Shown: positions 16,379 to 25,850, counted from the stretch's first letter. The stretch: DNA of 64,000 nt from Anaerolineae bacterium (GCA_016926255.1 JAFGOY010000033.1:62001-126000); one strand, 5' to 3'. Program-made: numbers and translations. Notes: generated by a model not told the origin, from the letters alone.

Positions 16379-17452
16379 TTACTTGGGCGTGTGTATCGTT
16401 AACTTCTCGTAGGTATCTTCAATCGCTTCCAGGATTTCATCCGGCAGGGGGACAATCCCCCCCATCCGGCCATAGAAACTTACCGGAATCTGTCCGCCGA
16501 CTGCCAGCCGCACGTCGTCGACCATCTGTCCGGCGTTCATTTCGACCACCAGACAGCCCTCGGTGTAGTCGGCCAGCTCAGAGATGCGGTCATCTGGGAA
16601 TGGGTAAAGGGTTTGCGGGCGCAGCAGCCCGACCTTCAGTCCCTTCTCTCGCGCCGCTTCCACCGCCGACCGGGCGATGCGCCCCGCTGTCCCATAACCG
16701 ATCACCAGCAGCACGCAGTCATCGGTATAGAGTTCTGCCCAGCGCTGCTCGTTGAGTTTGATCTCCACCAGCCGGTCCTGGATTTTCTGGTTGAAGGTTT
16801 CCATTTCTTCGCCGCTCAGGTAGATCGAGGTGATGATCCGTTTTCCGCGGCCATTCGCGCCTGTCAGTGCCCAATCCGGGCGAACTTTGTTGATTGGTTT
16901 CATCTCCGGCAGTTCTGCCGGTTCCATCATCTGCCCGATCTGCCCGTCGGCGGCGATGATCACCATGTGCCGGTATTTTTCCGCCAGGTCGAAAGCCAGC
17001 ACCGTGAAGTCGATCGCTTCCTGTACCGATGCCGGGGCCAGGACGATTGGGTGAAAGTCGCCGTGTCCCGCCGACCGGGTGACCTGGAAATAGTCGCCTT
17101 GTGCCGGGAGGATGTTCCCCAGGCCGGGTCCGCCCCGCATGACGTCGACGATCACGACCGGCAGTTCTGACCCGGCAATGTACGACATCCCCTCCTGCAT
17201 CAGGCTGATTCCGGGGCTGGATGAGGAGGTCATCACCCGTGCCCCTGTTGACGCCGCTCCATAGACCATATTGATCGCAGCGACTTCGCTTTCCGCCTGT
17301 AGAAAAACCCTGCCTTCGTCGACCATCCGTTTTGATAGGTGTTCGAGGAGTTCCGTTTGTGGGGTGATCGGGTAGCCGAAGTATGCCTCAAGTCCGGCTC
17401 GAAGAGCGGCTTCGGCAATGGCGATATTGCCTTTTAGCATTTGTTTAGCCAT
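16379..17452 (-). CDS. 2-oxoacid:ferredoxin oxidoreductase, alpha subunit
   Basis: The pyrimidine/CoA-domain subunit, about 357 residues. Diagnostic stretches are [37 protein letters not shown] and [15 protein letters not shown]. The start MAKQMLKGN at 17452 is preferred over 17488 because GGAG lies 11 bases upstream and family proteins begin close to this point. The ferredoxin gene precedes it by 93 bases. It is part of a KorA/VorB-like four-subunit enzyme used for reductive or fermentative carbon metabolism. Confidence 0.92.
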   Translation of the reverse strand: MAKQMLKGNIAIAEAALRAGLEAYFGYPITPQTELLEHLSKRMVDEGRVFLQAESEVAAINMVYGAASTGARVMTSSSSPGISLMQEGMSYIAGSELPVVIVDVMRGGPGLGNILPAQGDYFQVTRSAGHGDFHPIVLAPASVQEAIDFTVLAFDLAEKYRHMVIIAADGQIGQMMEPAELPEMKPINKVRPDWALTGANGRGKRIITSIYLSGEEMETFNQKIQDRLVEIKLNEQRWAELYTDDCVLLVIGYGTAGRIARSAVEAAREKGLKVGLLRPQTLYPFPDDRISELADYTEGCLVVEMNAGQMVDDVRLAVGGQIPVSFYGRMGGIVPLPDEILEAIEDTYEKLTIHTPK

Positions 17453-17545
17453 CGTGTCGTTTACTCCAACATCCTTGTCGACAGGCATTCTTGTCGACTA
17501 TCCTGCTGTATGGTGTGGTTACAGTGGTACCCGTCTAAAGTGCCA

Positions 17546-17797
17546 TCACGCTGGTGCCGGGGCACGCTTTTTATCTGGAATTTCTCTGAAAACAGTAATA
17601 CATATATCGGGGCAGATGACCGCGCATATCGCGCAGCCGGTGCATTCACCATCGGGGTCGGCGAGTACGGCAGGGTGGTAGCCTTTGGCGTTGAGTAGTG
17701 TCTCTTCCATAACGATGATTTGTTTCGGGCAAACTTCAGGGCATAAGCCGCACCCCTTACACCGATCCTGATCGATGATTATTGTACCTCTTGCCAT
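17546..17797 (-). CDS. 2-oxoacid:ferredoxin oxidoreductase, delta (ferredoxin) subunit
   Basis: An 83-residue 2x[4Fe-4S] ferredoxin-like subunit that accepts electrons from the TPP site. Two cluster motifs, CKGCGLCPEVCP and CTGCAICAVICP, are spaced by about 30 residues. The start at 17797 (MARGTIII) is supported by AAAGGGAG upstream; the open frame extends to 17911 without family similarity. As the first gene of the operon it probably lies closest to the promoter. A TGATC-type inverted repeat sits at 17864-17880. Confidence 0.92.
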   Translation of the reverse strand: MARGTIIIDQDRCKGCGLCPEVCPKQIIVMEETLLNAKGYHPAVLADPDGECTGCAICAVICPDICITVFREIPDKKRAPAPA

Positions 17798-18083
17798 GAA
17801 AGGTCTCCCTTTGAAAATCTGATCTGATAGCCGTTGTCCGCCGTGATAGGTATTCGTGTGTATTGATCGTACGTTGATCAGGTAGGGTATTTTAAGTGCA
17901 AAATTTCCCAACCCGGCATGCCAGTTGTCATTGTACGGGGTGGCAAACGTCTGGTGGGTGTGATGAGGGGGGGAGGGGCATCCAGCCGTTTACAACACAT
18001 GATCCTTTCGTTGGTTGCTCTCTCGCCCTCTGATCGGTGGCGAACAGGTCCGGTAAATTCGGTTCAAAGTTGCCAAAAATTGG

Positions 18084-18112
18084 TTGCTAATTTGTAAGCA
18101 CCATGCTATACT
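18084..18112 (+). promoter_or_regulatory. Promoter of the nusA-infB operon
   Basis: A TTGCTA -35 box (18084-18089), a 17-bp spacer and a TATACT -10 box (18107-18112), a good match to sigma-70-type promoters. Transcription would begin about 18119, giving a leader of about 130 bases. Confidence 0.75.
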
Positions 18113-18148
18113 ATTTACGCCTGTAAGTATTGTGATAGATGACACCTC

Positions 18149-18179
18149 GAAACGTGGGCAAGTCCCACGTTTCATTTTT
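18149..18179 (+). terminator. Leader terminator/attenuator hairpin of the nusA operon
   Basis: A perfect 10-bp stem GAAACGTGGG/CCCACGTTTC with a five-base loop, followed by ATTTTT. It lies between the promoter and the nusA start, so it would terminate most transcripts unless read through. Similar GTGGG/CCCAC hairpins precede nusA operons in other bacteria and fit autoregulation by NusA; regulation here is inferred. Confidence 0.75.
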
Positions 18180-18250
18180 AACATGCTGGTTGGGTGTGAT
18201 GCGTAAATGCTTGCGGCGATAGTATAAGAATCTCGGAGAACCGCTGTATC

Positions 18251-20284
18251 ATGGCGAAAAGTGAATTAATTCTGGCATTTAACGAAATCGCGGAAATGCG
18301 TAAGCTCCCGCGTGATGTCATCATCGAGGCGCTGAAAGCAGCGCTTGTTTCGGCTTACCGCCGGAACGCTGGCATCAGCTCTGCCCAGTACGTCGAAGCC
18401 CGCGTCGATGACCTGACCGGAGATCCAACTATTTGGGTCGAAAAAGAGGTTGTCGAAGACGTGCAAAGTCCACAGACGGAAGTCATTCTGGCCGATGCGC
18501 GTAAAGTCGATCCCGATGTCGAACTGGGTGATATGGCGCTGGTTGAGGACACCCCCGAAGACTTCGGGCGAATTGCCGCGCAAACGGCAAAACAGGTGAT
18601 CCTCCAGCGTATGCGCGAAGCGGAGCGCGAGGCGCAGTACCAGGAATACCAGGATCGCGTTGGCGACCTGGTCACCGGTACTGTTCAGAGCGCAACCAGC
18701 GATGTGGTTACCATTGGCCTGGGCCGTACCGAGGCTATCCTTCCACGCAGTCAGCAGGTTCCCGGTGAGCGTTACAAGACGCATGACAAGGTCCGCGCTT
18801 ACGTCATGGAAGTGCGCCGAACCAATCGCGGCCCGCAGATTGTTGTCAGCCGCACACACCGCAACATGCTCCGTCGATTGTTGGAATACGAAGTGCCGGA
18901 GATTTACAACGGGACGGTCGAGATAAAGAGCATCGCCCGTGAGCCAGGTGCGCGATCGAAAGTTGCCGTCGCTGCCCTTCAGCCGGGCGCTGACCCGGTT
19001 GGTGCCTGTGTCGGTATGCGTGGCGTCCGCATCCAGTCGATTGTCCGCGAGTTGAATAACGAAAAAATCGACGTGATCGAATGGAACGAAGACGACGCCG
19101 TATTCATTTCGAAAGCCCTCAGTCCGGCACGTGTGAGCGCTGTCTTTCTTGATGAAGACCTGGCAGGCAGTCGAACCGCAACGGTGATGGTTCCCGACGA
19201 TCAATTGTCTCTGGCAATCGGGCGTGAAGGTCAGAATGCCCGGCTTGGAGCCAAGCTGACCGGCTGGCGGATCGATATCAAGAGCGTCTCTGAGGCCGCC
19301 CAGGAAATATTCGAAAACCTCCCCGGCGATGACGAAATTGCCGAAATAATCGAAGCCAATCAGGAGATGGTCGAGAAGGTCGGCCTGATCATTGAAAAGA
19401 AAACTGCCGGGCGTCCGATCATGCCCGAAGATTATCAACTGCTGGTCGATTTCGTTAAACTGACTGAAGGATTCCGGCATCGGCAGCGTGATGTTGAACG
19501 TGCAGAGATGCGCCAGCAGCTCCAGGCCGCCCGCGAACAGGTACCCGGTGCTGCCTATCTGCATCCACTGGAAGATACCGACCTGCCGCTGCGTGTCTAT
19601 AATCTGCTGGCCGATGCGGGCTTGACAACGGTCGGCGAAATGATGGAACTCTATTACTACAATCCCGATGAACTGCTGGCAATCGACGGCTTTGGGCCTT
19701 CCGCGCTCGAAGAGGTCGAATCGGTCATTAATTCAATCGAGTTTGAAGAGCCGGAGCCGGTCGAAGAAGTCGCCGCTGCCGTGGGTGATGAAGTTGAACT
19801 CGAAGCGATTGAAGAACTGGATGAAGCTGGTGAGCCGGTCGCTGAGGGTGAACTGGCTGCGGAGCCGGTCGCCGAATCCGCCGCCGATGGTTGGGTAGAT
19901 GAAGAAGCAGAGGCGCGGGCAAGGCGTGCTCAGTTGATCGCAGAACTCGACAGCGCGCTGGGTGCTGAAGCGGTGGAGACACCTTCTGCTGAACTGCCTG
20001 CTGCTGAAGCCGTCGAGGGCGAGGCCCCCGTTCTCGCTGAAGCGGCAGAAGGCGCACCGCAGGTTCGCCCAGACTGGCTTGACGTTGATTTCGCAGAAGA
20101 AAGCCCCTATGACTACGAGGGGATGACCGATGAAGAGAAGGAAGAACTGGCCCGGAAGCGGGCCAAGGCGCGTCGCCGCCAGTTGGTCTACGATGAGGAT
20201 GCTGGCCGCGTGATTGCCAAACGGCGTCGTAAGCAAAGTCGTCACGACTGGGAAGACGAAGTCGACGACTATTTGGATAAGTAG
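18251..20284 (+). CDS. nusA: Transcription termination/antitermination factor NusA
   Basis: An RNA polymerase-associated pausing and antitermination factor. The 677-residue protein has the N-terminal RNAP-binding domain (1-125), an S1 domain at about 135-200, and two KH domains at about 205-345 ([16 protein letters not shown] and [19 protein letters not shown]). A helix-hairpin-helix segment follows at about 440-500 ([22 protein letters not shown]), then a long Glu/Ala-rich acidic region at about 500-610 and a basic tail. It is much longer than standard NusA (about 350-500 residues). The ATG at 18251 follows CTCGGAGAA. It is the first gene of the operon. Confidence 0.95.
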   Translation: MAKSELILAFNEIAEMRKLPRDVIIEALKAALVSAYRRNAGISSAQYVEARVDDLTGDPTIWVEKEVVEDVQSPQTEVILADARKVDPDVELGDMALVEDTPEDFGRIAAQTAKQVILQRMREAEREAQYQEYQDRVGDLVTGTVQSATSDVVTIGLGRTEAILPRSQQVPGERYKTHDKVRAYVMEVRRTNRGPQIVVSRTHRNMLRRLLEYEVPEIYNGTVEIKSIAREPGARSKVAVAALQPGADPVGACVGMRGVRIQSIVRELNNEKIDVIEWNEDDAVFISKALSPARVSAVFLDEDLAGSRTATVMVPDDQLSLAIGREGQNARLGAKLTGWRIDIKSVSEAAQEIFENLPGDDEIAEIIEANQEMVEKVGLIIEKKTAGRPIMPEDYQLLVDFVKLTEGFRHRQRDVERAEMRQQLQAAREQVPGAAYLHPLEDTDLPLRVYNLLADAGLTTVGEMMELYYYNPDELLAIDGFGPSALEEVESVINSIEFEEPEPVEEVAAAVGDEVELEAIEELDEAGEPVAEGELAAEPVAESAADGWVDEEAEARARRAQLIAELDSALGAEAVETPSAELPAAEAVEGEAPVLAEAAEGAPQVRPDWLDVDFAEESPYDYEGMTDEEKEELARKRAKARRRQLVYDEDAGRVIAKRRRKQSRHDWEDEVDDYLDK

Positions 20285-20320
20285 CTATACCGGCATTTTA
20301 TTGAGTAGACTGCTGTAAAT

Positions 20321-20350
20321 TTGGGCTCCGTGAATGCATTTGCAGCCCAA
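20321..20350 (+). other. Nested inverted repeat between nusA and ylxR
   Basis: The arms TTGGGCT (20321-20327) and AGCCCAA (20344-20350) enclose the palindrome AATGCATT. There is no T-tract, so RNA processing or translational control is more likely than termination. Confidence 0.4.
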
Positions 20351-20389
20351 TTCGCCGGTGGACGTTGGATTTGAGTGGTACAGGTAACC

Positions 20390-20677
20390 GTGAAAAAGAA
20401 GCATATCCCGCAAAGAACCTGTGTCATTTGTCGGCGGGTTGCCGGTAAACGTTCGCTGATCCGCCTGGTGCGAACGGCTGATGGAATAGCAGTGGATCGC
20501 ACCGGCAAAGCCGCCGGGCGCGGGGCTTATCTTTGTGATGACCCTCACTGCTGGCAGCAGGCGTCGGAAAACGATATGTTGAACCATGCGTTACATACCG
20601 TACTCACTAAAGAAGATCGTGAGATGATTGCTGAGTTTGGCACAGCTCTTGTGCCCTTAAACGAGAATAATCCATGA
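20390..20677 (+). CDS. ylxR: YlxR family RNA-binding protein
   Basis: A 95-residue YlxR (RnpM-type) protein, which binds RNA and, in studied bacteria, modulates RNase P. The hallmark PQRTCVICRRVAGKRSLIRLV and the segment AAGRGAYLC are present. The GTG at 20390 (MKKKHIPQRT) matches the family start and has AGGT upstream; a GTG at 20375 is also in frame. It sits in the conventional slot between nusA and infB. Confidence 0.88.
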   Translation: MKKKHIPQRTCVICRRVAGKRSLIRLVRTADGIAVDRTGKAAGRGAYLCDDPHCWQQASENDMLNHALHTVLTKEDREMIAEFGTALVPLNENNP

Positions 20678-20787
20678 CCCCCCGCCTGTTCGTTTTTCGA
20701 GGAGGGTGCTTGGCCTAACCAGTACTGTATCGTTCGCTGCCGGGCACACTCTTTCACAGGCTGTCAATATTGCAGTGGAGGTGTACA

Positions 20788-22587
20788 TTGCCCGAAGCAA
20801 CCGATCAAAAAGCACTGGAGTTGCCGGAGTTTCTAACCGTCCGTGAACTGGCTGATAAAATGAATGCCAGCCCGATCGACGTCATCAAAGAGTTGATGGG
20901 GAATGGCATCATGGCCAGCATCAACCAGCAGATTGACTACGAGACGGCGGCCATCGTTGCCAGTGAGATGGGGTTTGAACCCCGCGCCATAGTTGTCGAG
21001 GTCGAAGAAGAGGCCACGCGGCAGGAAGACGTCCAGCGCTGGCGTCAGCTTTACGCTGGTGAAGACCCCAAGAACCTCGTTGATCGTCCCCCGGTAGTAA
21101 CCTTTTTAGGCCACGTTGATCACGGAAAGACCAGTCTGCTCGATGCCATACGTGAAACGAATGTGCAGGGCGGCGAGGCTGGTGGAATCACCCAGCACAT
21201 CGGTGCTTATCAGATTGAACTCGAAGGCGGCAAGATTACCTTCCTCGATACCCCCGGTCACGAGGCATTTACCGCCATGCGCGCCCGTGGCGCGCAGGGA
21301 GCCGACATTGCCGTCCTGGTCGTCGCCGCCGATGACGGCGTGATGCCCCAGACCCGTGAAGCCATCTCGCATGTCAAGGCCGCCAATGTCCCGATCATCG
21401 TTGCTTTGAACAAAATGGATCGCAAGCAGGCCAATCCTGAACAGGCGAAACAGCAGCTTGCCGACCTTGAACTGGTTCCTGACGAATGGGATGGCGACAC
21501 GATTGTTGTACCTGTCTCTGCGAAAACCGGTGAAGGTCTCGACGACCTCCTCCAGGCGATTCTTCTGGTTGCCGACGATATCGAGATCAAAGCCAACCCG
21601 AATGGCGCGATTGGCGGCACCGTTCTTGACGCCGAGATTGACCGTGCCCGGGGCGTCATGACTACCCTCCTGGTACAGAATGGAACCCTCCGGCTGGGCG
21701 ATACCGTTTTGGCTGGAGAAGCCTATGGCCGGATCAAAGCCATGTTCAACGAGTGGGGCGAGGAAGTTCAGGAGGCCGAGCCATCCAAACCGGTGCAGGT
21801 AATGGGCTTGAACGAGGCCCCGCATGCCGGGCAGTTATTCGAAGTTGTCAAGAGCGAGAAGGAAGCGCGGGCAATTGTTGAAGAAATAAAAGTAGCCCAA
21901 ACGCAAACCAGCGTTGAAAGCCGTCCCTTCACCCTCGAAGACTTGTATGCACGCTTTCAGGCCGGTGAAGCCAAAGAACTCAACCTTATTATCAAGGCCG
22001 ATGTTCAGGGATCGCTTGAACCGATCATTTCTTCGCTGGAAAAACTGGCAATCGAAGAGAATGAGCGCGAGTTGAAAGTCAGAATTCTCCACTCCGATAT
22101 CGGCAATATCTCCGATTCTGACGTGATGCTGGCCTCGGCTTCCGGGGCGATTATTGTTGGCTTCCATGTAGGCATCGAACCGGCTGCACGGCGGCGTGCC
22201 GATAGCGAAGTCATCGAAATCCGCCTGTACAAGATCATCTACAAGCTGATCGAAGATGTTCAGCAGGCCCTTGAAGGTCTCCTTGAACCGGTCTATGAGG
22301 ACAAAGTGATCGGTGTCGCCGAAGTTCGCCAGGTGTTCCACATCCCGAAGCTGGGGCCGGTTGCAGGCAGCTTTATCCGTGAAGGCGAAGCGCGCCGCGA
22401 TGCCCAGGCCAGGGTTGTTCGTGACCGTAAGATTATCCATCAGGGAAGCGTCTCTTCGTTGAAGCGTTTCCAGGAAGACGTCAGGGAAGTGCGCACCGGC
22501 TTCGAATGTGGCATCAACGTCACCGGTTTCGATGATTTCGAAGTGGGAGATCTGATCCAGTTCACCGTTCGTGAACGGGTGAGTTGA
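20788..22587 (+). CDS. infB: Translation initiation factor IF-2
   Basis: A GTPase that positions initiator tRNA on the ribosome. At about 599 residues it is a short form, with one IF2_N domain (residues 12-65, VRELADKMNASPIDVIKEL) directly followed by the G domain (GHVDHGKTSLLD, DTPGHEAF, NKMD) and the C1/C2 domains. The start is assigned to TTG at 20788 because GGAGGTG precedes it at six bases; the frame upstream to 20770 has no signal. The long charged N-terminal region common in other bacteria is missing. Confidence 0.95.
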   Translation: MPEATDQKALELPEFLTVRELADKMNASPIDVIKELMGNGIMASINQQIDYETAAIVASEMGFEPRAIVVEVEEEATRQEDVQRWRQLYAGEDPKNLVDRPPVVTFLGHVDHGKTSLLDAIRETNVQGGEAGGITQHIGAYQIELEGGKITFLDTPGHEAFTAMRARGAQGADIAVLVVAADDGVMPQTREAISHVKAANVPIIVALNKMDRKQANPEQAKQQLADLELVPDEWDGDTIVVPVSAKTGEGLDDLLQAILLVADDIEIKANPNGAIGGTVLDAEIDRARGVMTTLLVQNGTLRLGDTVLAGEAYGRIKAMFNEWGEEVQEAEPSKPVQVMGLNEAPHAGQLFEVVKSEKEARAIVEEIKVAQTQTSVESRPFTLEDLYARFQAGEAKELNLIIKADVQGSLEPIISSLEKLAIEENERELKVRILHSDIGNISDSDVMLASASGAIIVGFHVGIEPAARRRADSEVIEIRLYKIIYKLIEDVQQALEGLLEPVYEDKVIGVAEVRQVFHIPKLGPVAGSFIREGEARRDAQARVVRDRKIIHQGSVSSLKRFQEDVREVRTGFECGINVTGFDDFEVGDLIQFTVRERVS

Positions 22588-22612
22588 TACAATTACAGGT
22601 TGGAGAACAATC

Positions 22613-23014
22613 ATGCGATCAAAGAAACAGGGGCGTGTCGCCGATCTGATCCAGAAAAACCTGAGCGATATCCTTCAATTCGAAACATCCGATCCGCGTT
22701 TGGGAGGAGTGACGATTATCGATGTCGATATCGACCGGGAGTTGATGTACGCCACGATCTATGTCACCTCGTATGGTGGTGAAGACGACCGTGAAGAAGT
22801 CCTTGCTGGCTTAGAATCGGCTTCCGGGTTTCTTCGCCGAGAACTGGCGGGGCGTGTCGACCTGCGCCATGTGCCCGAACTGCGTTTCAAGTGGGACGAG
22901 ACGGTCGCCTATGCTGCGCGTATTGATGCGCTTCTCGATTCCCTCGATCTGTCCCAGGCCGAAGATGACCTGTCCCAGCCTGAAGATGAACTGGATGATG
23001 ACGAATACGACTGA
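22613..23014 (+). CDS. rbfA: Ribosome-binding factor A
   Basis: A 30S maturation factor binding 16S rRNA helix 1. The 133-residue protein has the KH-like core (VADLIQKNLSDIL, VTIIDVDIDRELMYATIYVT, RHVPELRFKWDET). A Glu/Asp-rich tail with the repeated unit LSQ-E-D-LSQPEDE extends past the usual end. The ATG at 22613 follows TTGGAGAACAATC. The 3' end overlaps the nrnA start by about 20 bases. Confidence 0.92.
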   Translation: MRSKKQGRVADLIQKNLSDILQFETSDPRLGGVTIIDVDIDRELMYATIYVTSYGGEDDREEVLAGLESASGFLRRELAGRVDLRHVPELRFKWDETVAYAARIDALLDSLDLSQAEDDLSQPEDELDDDEYD

Positions 23015-23984
23015 ACTTCGTGAGGCCCTCGACAACGTACAACGGATAGCCATTGCCACCCATGTCGATCCCGACCCGGACGCGATTGGCTCGGCGACGG
23101 CGCTCGGGTTGGCCCTGCGTGCGATGGGTAAGGACATCGTTCTTCTATGCGATGGCCCACCATCGCCCCGATCCTGGTTTCTTCCCCTCGCCAATGAGAT
23201 AACCACCGCTGTCCCATCCGGTTTTGAGCCTGAACTGCTCGTCGCCCTCGATTCGAGCGACCGTGAGCGTCTGGGGGTCGCTGCCGCACCCTTATTGGAA
23301 GCCGGTATCCCGATCATCAATATCGATCACCACGTCACGAATCTGCAATATGGCTCGATCAATATCGTCAATGTCGAATCCTCGGCAACGGCGGAACTGC
23401 TGGTCTCTCTGATTGACGCTTTGGGTGTCGAAATTACCCTCGATATTGCCCGCTGTCTGATGGCCGGTCTGGTCGGTGATACCCGTGCTTTCTCAACCCC
23501 CAGTGTCACCCCGAAGACCTTTGCCATTGCAGCGCGGCTGGTTGAGGTTGGCGTCGACATTGCCGATATCGTTGACCGGGTGCATACGCGCATGTCGTTT
23601 GATCAGTTGAGGCTGTGGGGACTGGCTCTTGCCGATCTCCATTTACAGGATGGTGTCATCTGGGTGTCTGTTCCGCAGCAGGGTAGGGAGATGCTGGGGG
23701 TGAATCGCCTGACCGAGAACGGCCTCTCGAGTTTGCTGCTGAATGCAAAAGAGGCCTGTGTATCTGCTTCTTTCATCGAGAAGGATGGTGGGCAGATCGA
23801 GATCAGCTTTCGCGCCCGTCCTGGCTACAACGTCGCCGATATCGCCCTTTCGCTTGGCGGCGGTGGCCATGCCCTCGCTTCGGGCTGCACCATCGCCGGG
23901 CCGCTCGATCAGGCCGTCCACGATGTTGTCTACCGGCTCCGCAAACATGTCATCAAAGTATCTAAGTCGACAGGGGTAAGTTGA
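22995..23984 (+). CDS. nrnA: DHH-family oligoribonuclease / pAp phosphatase (NrnA-like)
   Basis: A predicted bifunctional enzyme that degrades short oligoribonucleotides and pAp. About 329 residues with the DHH motifs THVDPDPDAIGSA, ALDSSDRERLG and NIDHHVTN, and a C-terminal DHHA1 domain with LGGGGHALASGC. The start is taken at 22995/22998 (MMTNTTEL), where homology begins; the frame upstream is the rbfA region read out of phase. nrnA between rbfA and truB is a common arrangement. Confidence 0.92.
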   Translation: MMTNTTELREALDNVQRIAIATHVDPDPDAIGSATALGLALRAMGKDIVLLCDGPPSPRSWFLPLANEITTAVPSGFEPELLVALDSSDRERLGVAAAPLLEAGIPIINIDHHVTNLQYGSINIVNVESSATAELLVSLIDALGVEITLDIARCLMAGLVGDTRAFSTPSVTPKTFAIAARLVEVGVDIADIVDRVHTRMSFDQLRLWGLALADLHLQDGVIWVSVPQQGREMLGVNRLTENGLSSLLLNAKEACVSASFIEKDGGQIEISFRARPGYNVADIALSLGGGGHALASGCTIAGPLDQAVHDVVYRLRKHVIKVSKSTGVS

Positions 23985-24875
23985 TTGGTCTTTGGACTGC
24001 TAAATGTCGACAAGCCATCTGGCCCAACTTCTCATGATATCGTGCTGGCGGTTCGCCGGGGAACCGGCGAAAAGCGAATCGGCCACGCCGGTACCCTCGA
24101 TCCTCTCGCCAGGGGAGTTCTCGTTCTGGCGTTGGGGCAGGCCACCCGCCTCGTCGAATATCTCGTCGCCTCGCAAAAATCCTATCTTGCCGAAATAACC
24201 CTCGGCATCGAAACCGCCACCTACGACGCGGAGGGCGATGTTGTCGCCCAGTATCCGCTGCCTGATGATCTGTCGATAGAAGCCTTCAGGCCGATTCTCC
24301 AACGTTTTACCGGTCAGATCGAACAGGTTCCCCCCGTATATTCAGCCATAAAAATCCAGGGCAAGGCGGCCTATGCCCGTGTCCGAAAAGGCGAACGGGT
24401 TGATCTCCCCCCCCGTTCTGTTGAAATTAAACGCCTTGACTTGATAGAATTTGATCCGCCAATACTGCGTATTTCGGTCGATTGTTCGCCGGGAACCTAC
24501 ATTCGCAGTCTGGCAAGTGATATCGGTAAAGCGTTGGGCTGCGGTGCGATGCTGTCCGGCCTGGTGCGCACCGCCAGCGGCGGTTTTTCACAGGAGGATG
24601 CGGTATCCTGGGAGGAATTGCAGCAGTCGTTTGAGGATCGAACCTGGATGAAACACCTGCTCCCTGCCGATGCTGCCCTTGATGGTTTCCCGCGCCTCGA
24701 CCTGACCGCCGATCAGGTTAAGGTGGTGATGAACGGCGGCCCTGTTGGTGATGACCGTGTATCGACCGGTATCGCCCGCGCCTATTCGTCGGAAGGCAGA
24801 TTCATTGCTGTGATGGTCGGTGACCCGGATCGGCAAATCTGGAAGCCCAAAAAGGTGTTTACTCAGGTAGAATAG
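23985..24875 (+). CDS. truB: tRNA pseudouridine(55) synthase TruB
   Basis: Forms pseudouridine 55 in the T-loop of tRNA. The 296-residue protein has the N-terminal GLLNVDKPSGPTSHDIV, the catalytic HAGTLDPLARGVLVL (Asp in GTLD), VPPVYSAIKIQGKAAY and SPGTYIRSLASDIG. The start appears to be TTG at 23985, directly after the nrnA stop, with AGGGGTAAG upstream. The C-terminal PUA-like domain is short but present. Confidence 0.95.
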   Translation: MVFGLLNVDKPSGPTSHDIVLAVRRGTGEKRIGHAGTLDPLARGVLVLALGQATRLVEYLVASQKSYLAEITLGIETATYDAEGDVVAQYPLPDDLSIEAFRPILQRFTGQIEQVPPVYSAIKIQGKAAYARVRKGERVDLPPRSVEIKRLDLIEFDPPILRISVDCSPGTYIRSLASDIGKALGCGAMLSGLVRTASGGFSQEDAVSWEELQQSFEDRTWMKHLLPADAALDGFPRLDLTADQVKVVMNGGPVGDDRVSTGIARAYSSEGRFIAVMVGDPDRQIWKPKKVFTQVE

Positions 24876-24917
24876 CTATCGGACTCCCGACAATTATATA
24901 AAGCAGCCAGGAGACCC

Positions 24918-25850
24918 ATGCAGCACATCACCTCGCTCGACAATGTGAACCTCACCCGGCCATCGGTTGTCACCATTGGCTCTTTCGATGGTGTGCATCG
25001 CGGTCATCAGTACTTGGTCAGGCATCTGGTCAAACATGCGCGTGAAACCGGCCACCTGCCTGTTGTATTTACGTTCTACCCTCATCCCCGAACCGTCCTC
25101 GGTGATGTCGGCCCTGGGTTCTACCTGACCCTTCCCGATGACAAGGCCCGCCTGTTTACCCAGATGGGTGTTGAACTGGTCATCACCCAGCCTTTCACCG
25201 AGGAGTTTCGCCGGATCCGCGCCGCTTACTTCGTTGATCAACTGCTCACCCACCTTTCGATGCGTGCCCTGTGGGTTGGCGCGGATTTTGCCCTGGGTTA
25301 TCAGCGCGAAGGCGATGTCGAGTTTCTCCGCAAACAGGGAGAAGAGAAGGGCTTCTCGCTTAAAGTAGTCGACCTCATGGATGCCGGTGATGAGCGAGTT
25401 AGCAGCAGCCGCATTCGCCACGCGCTTGAGCTGGGCCATGTCGCTGAGGCGGCCCGGCTGCTTGGGCGAAAGTATTCCATCTTTGGCGAGGTCGTTCCCG
25501 GCGATGGGCGGGGCCGCACCCTTGGCTTCCCGACCGCCAACCTGTCGATCTCGCCTGAACTGTGTCTGCCTTCGCGGGGAGTGTACGTTGCCTGGGCCGA
25601 TGTCGCCGATTCACGCTATACAGCGGTGGTCAATATTGGGACGCGCCCGACTTTTGATAGCGATCAGGAACAGACGGTCGAAGCCCATCTCCTCGATTAC
25701 TCCGGTTCGCTCTATGACGAAACGGTCTACCTGCATTTCCTGGCCCGCCTGCGTGAAGAGCGTAAATTTGACTCGGTCGATGCTCTCACCACTCAGATTC
25801 GCACCGACATCACCCAGGCAAAGCAGATCATCGCTAACCGGAATATGTAA
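24918..25850 (+). CDS. ribF: Bifunctional riboflavin kinase / FAD synthetase RibF
   Basis: Makes FMN and FAD from riboflavin. The 310-residue protein has an N-terminal FAD synthetase domain (TIGSFDGVHRGHQYLV, SSSRIRHALELGHV) and a C-terminal flavokinase domain (GDGRGRTLGFPTANL, GTRPTF, VEAHLLDY). The ATG at 24918 has AGGAGA upstream. It is the last recognisable gene of the operon that begins with nusA. No FMN riboswitch is seen upstream, and the 99-base gap after it holds nothing recognisable. Confidence 0.95.
   Translation: MQHITSLDNVNLTRPSVVTIGSFDGVHRGHQYLVRHLVKHARETGHLPVVFTFYPHPRTVLGDVGPGFYLTLPDDKARLFTQMGVELVITQPFTEEFRRIRAAYFVDQLLTHLSMRALWVGADFALGYQREGDVEFLRKQGEEKGFSLKVVDLMDAGDERVSSSRIRHALELGHVAEAARLLGRKYSIFGEVVPGDGRGRTLGFPTANLSISPELCLPSRGVYVAWADVADSRYTAVVNIGTRPTFDSDQEQTVEAHLLDYSGSLYDETVYLHFLARLREERKFDSVDALTTQIRTDITQAKQIIANRNM

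Larger units (their letters stand above)
17798..18250. promoter_or_regulatory. Divergent regulatory region between the oxidoreductase operon and nusA
   Basis: A 453-base intergenic region with no credible gene. On the oxidoreductase side is the imperfect palindrome TGATCGTACGTTGATCA (17864-17880), a possible operator. On the nusA side are a sigma-70-like promoter (18084-18112) and a leader terminator hairpin (18149-18179). rimP, which commonly precedes nusA, is absent. Confidence 0.6.

Noticed and set aside
18266-19564. A 432-residue minus-strand frame inside nusA
   Set aside because: The plus-strand protein is unmistakably NusA, and the antisense frame has no family features.
22854-22994. 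N-terminal extension of the NrnA frame back into rbfA
   Set aside because: Residues encoded here are rbfA read in another frame and have no DHH-family similarity.
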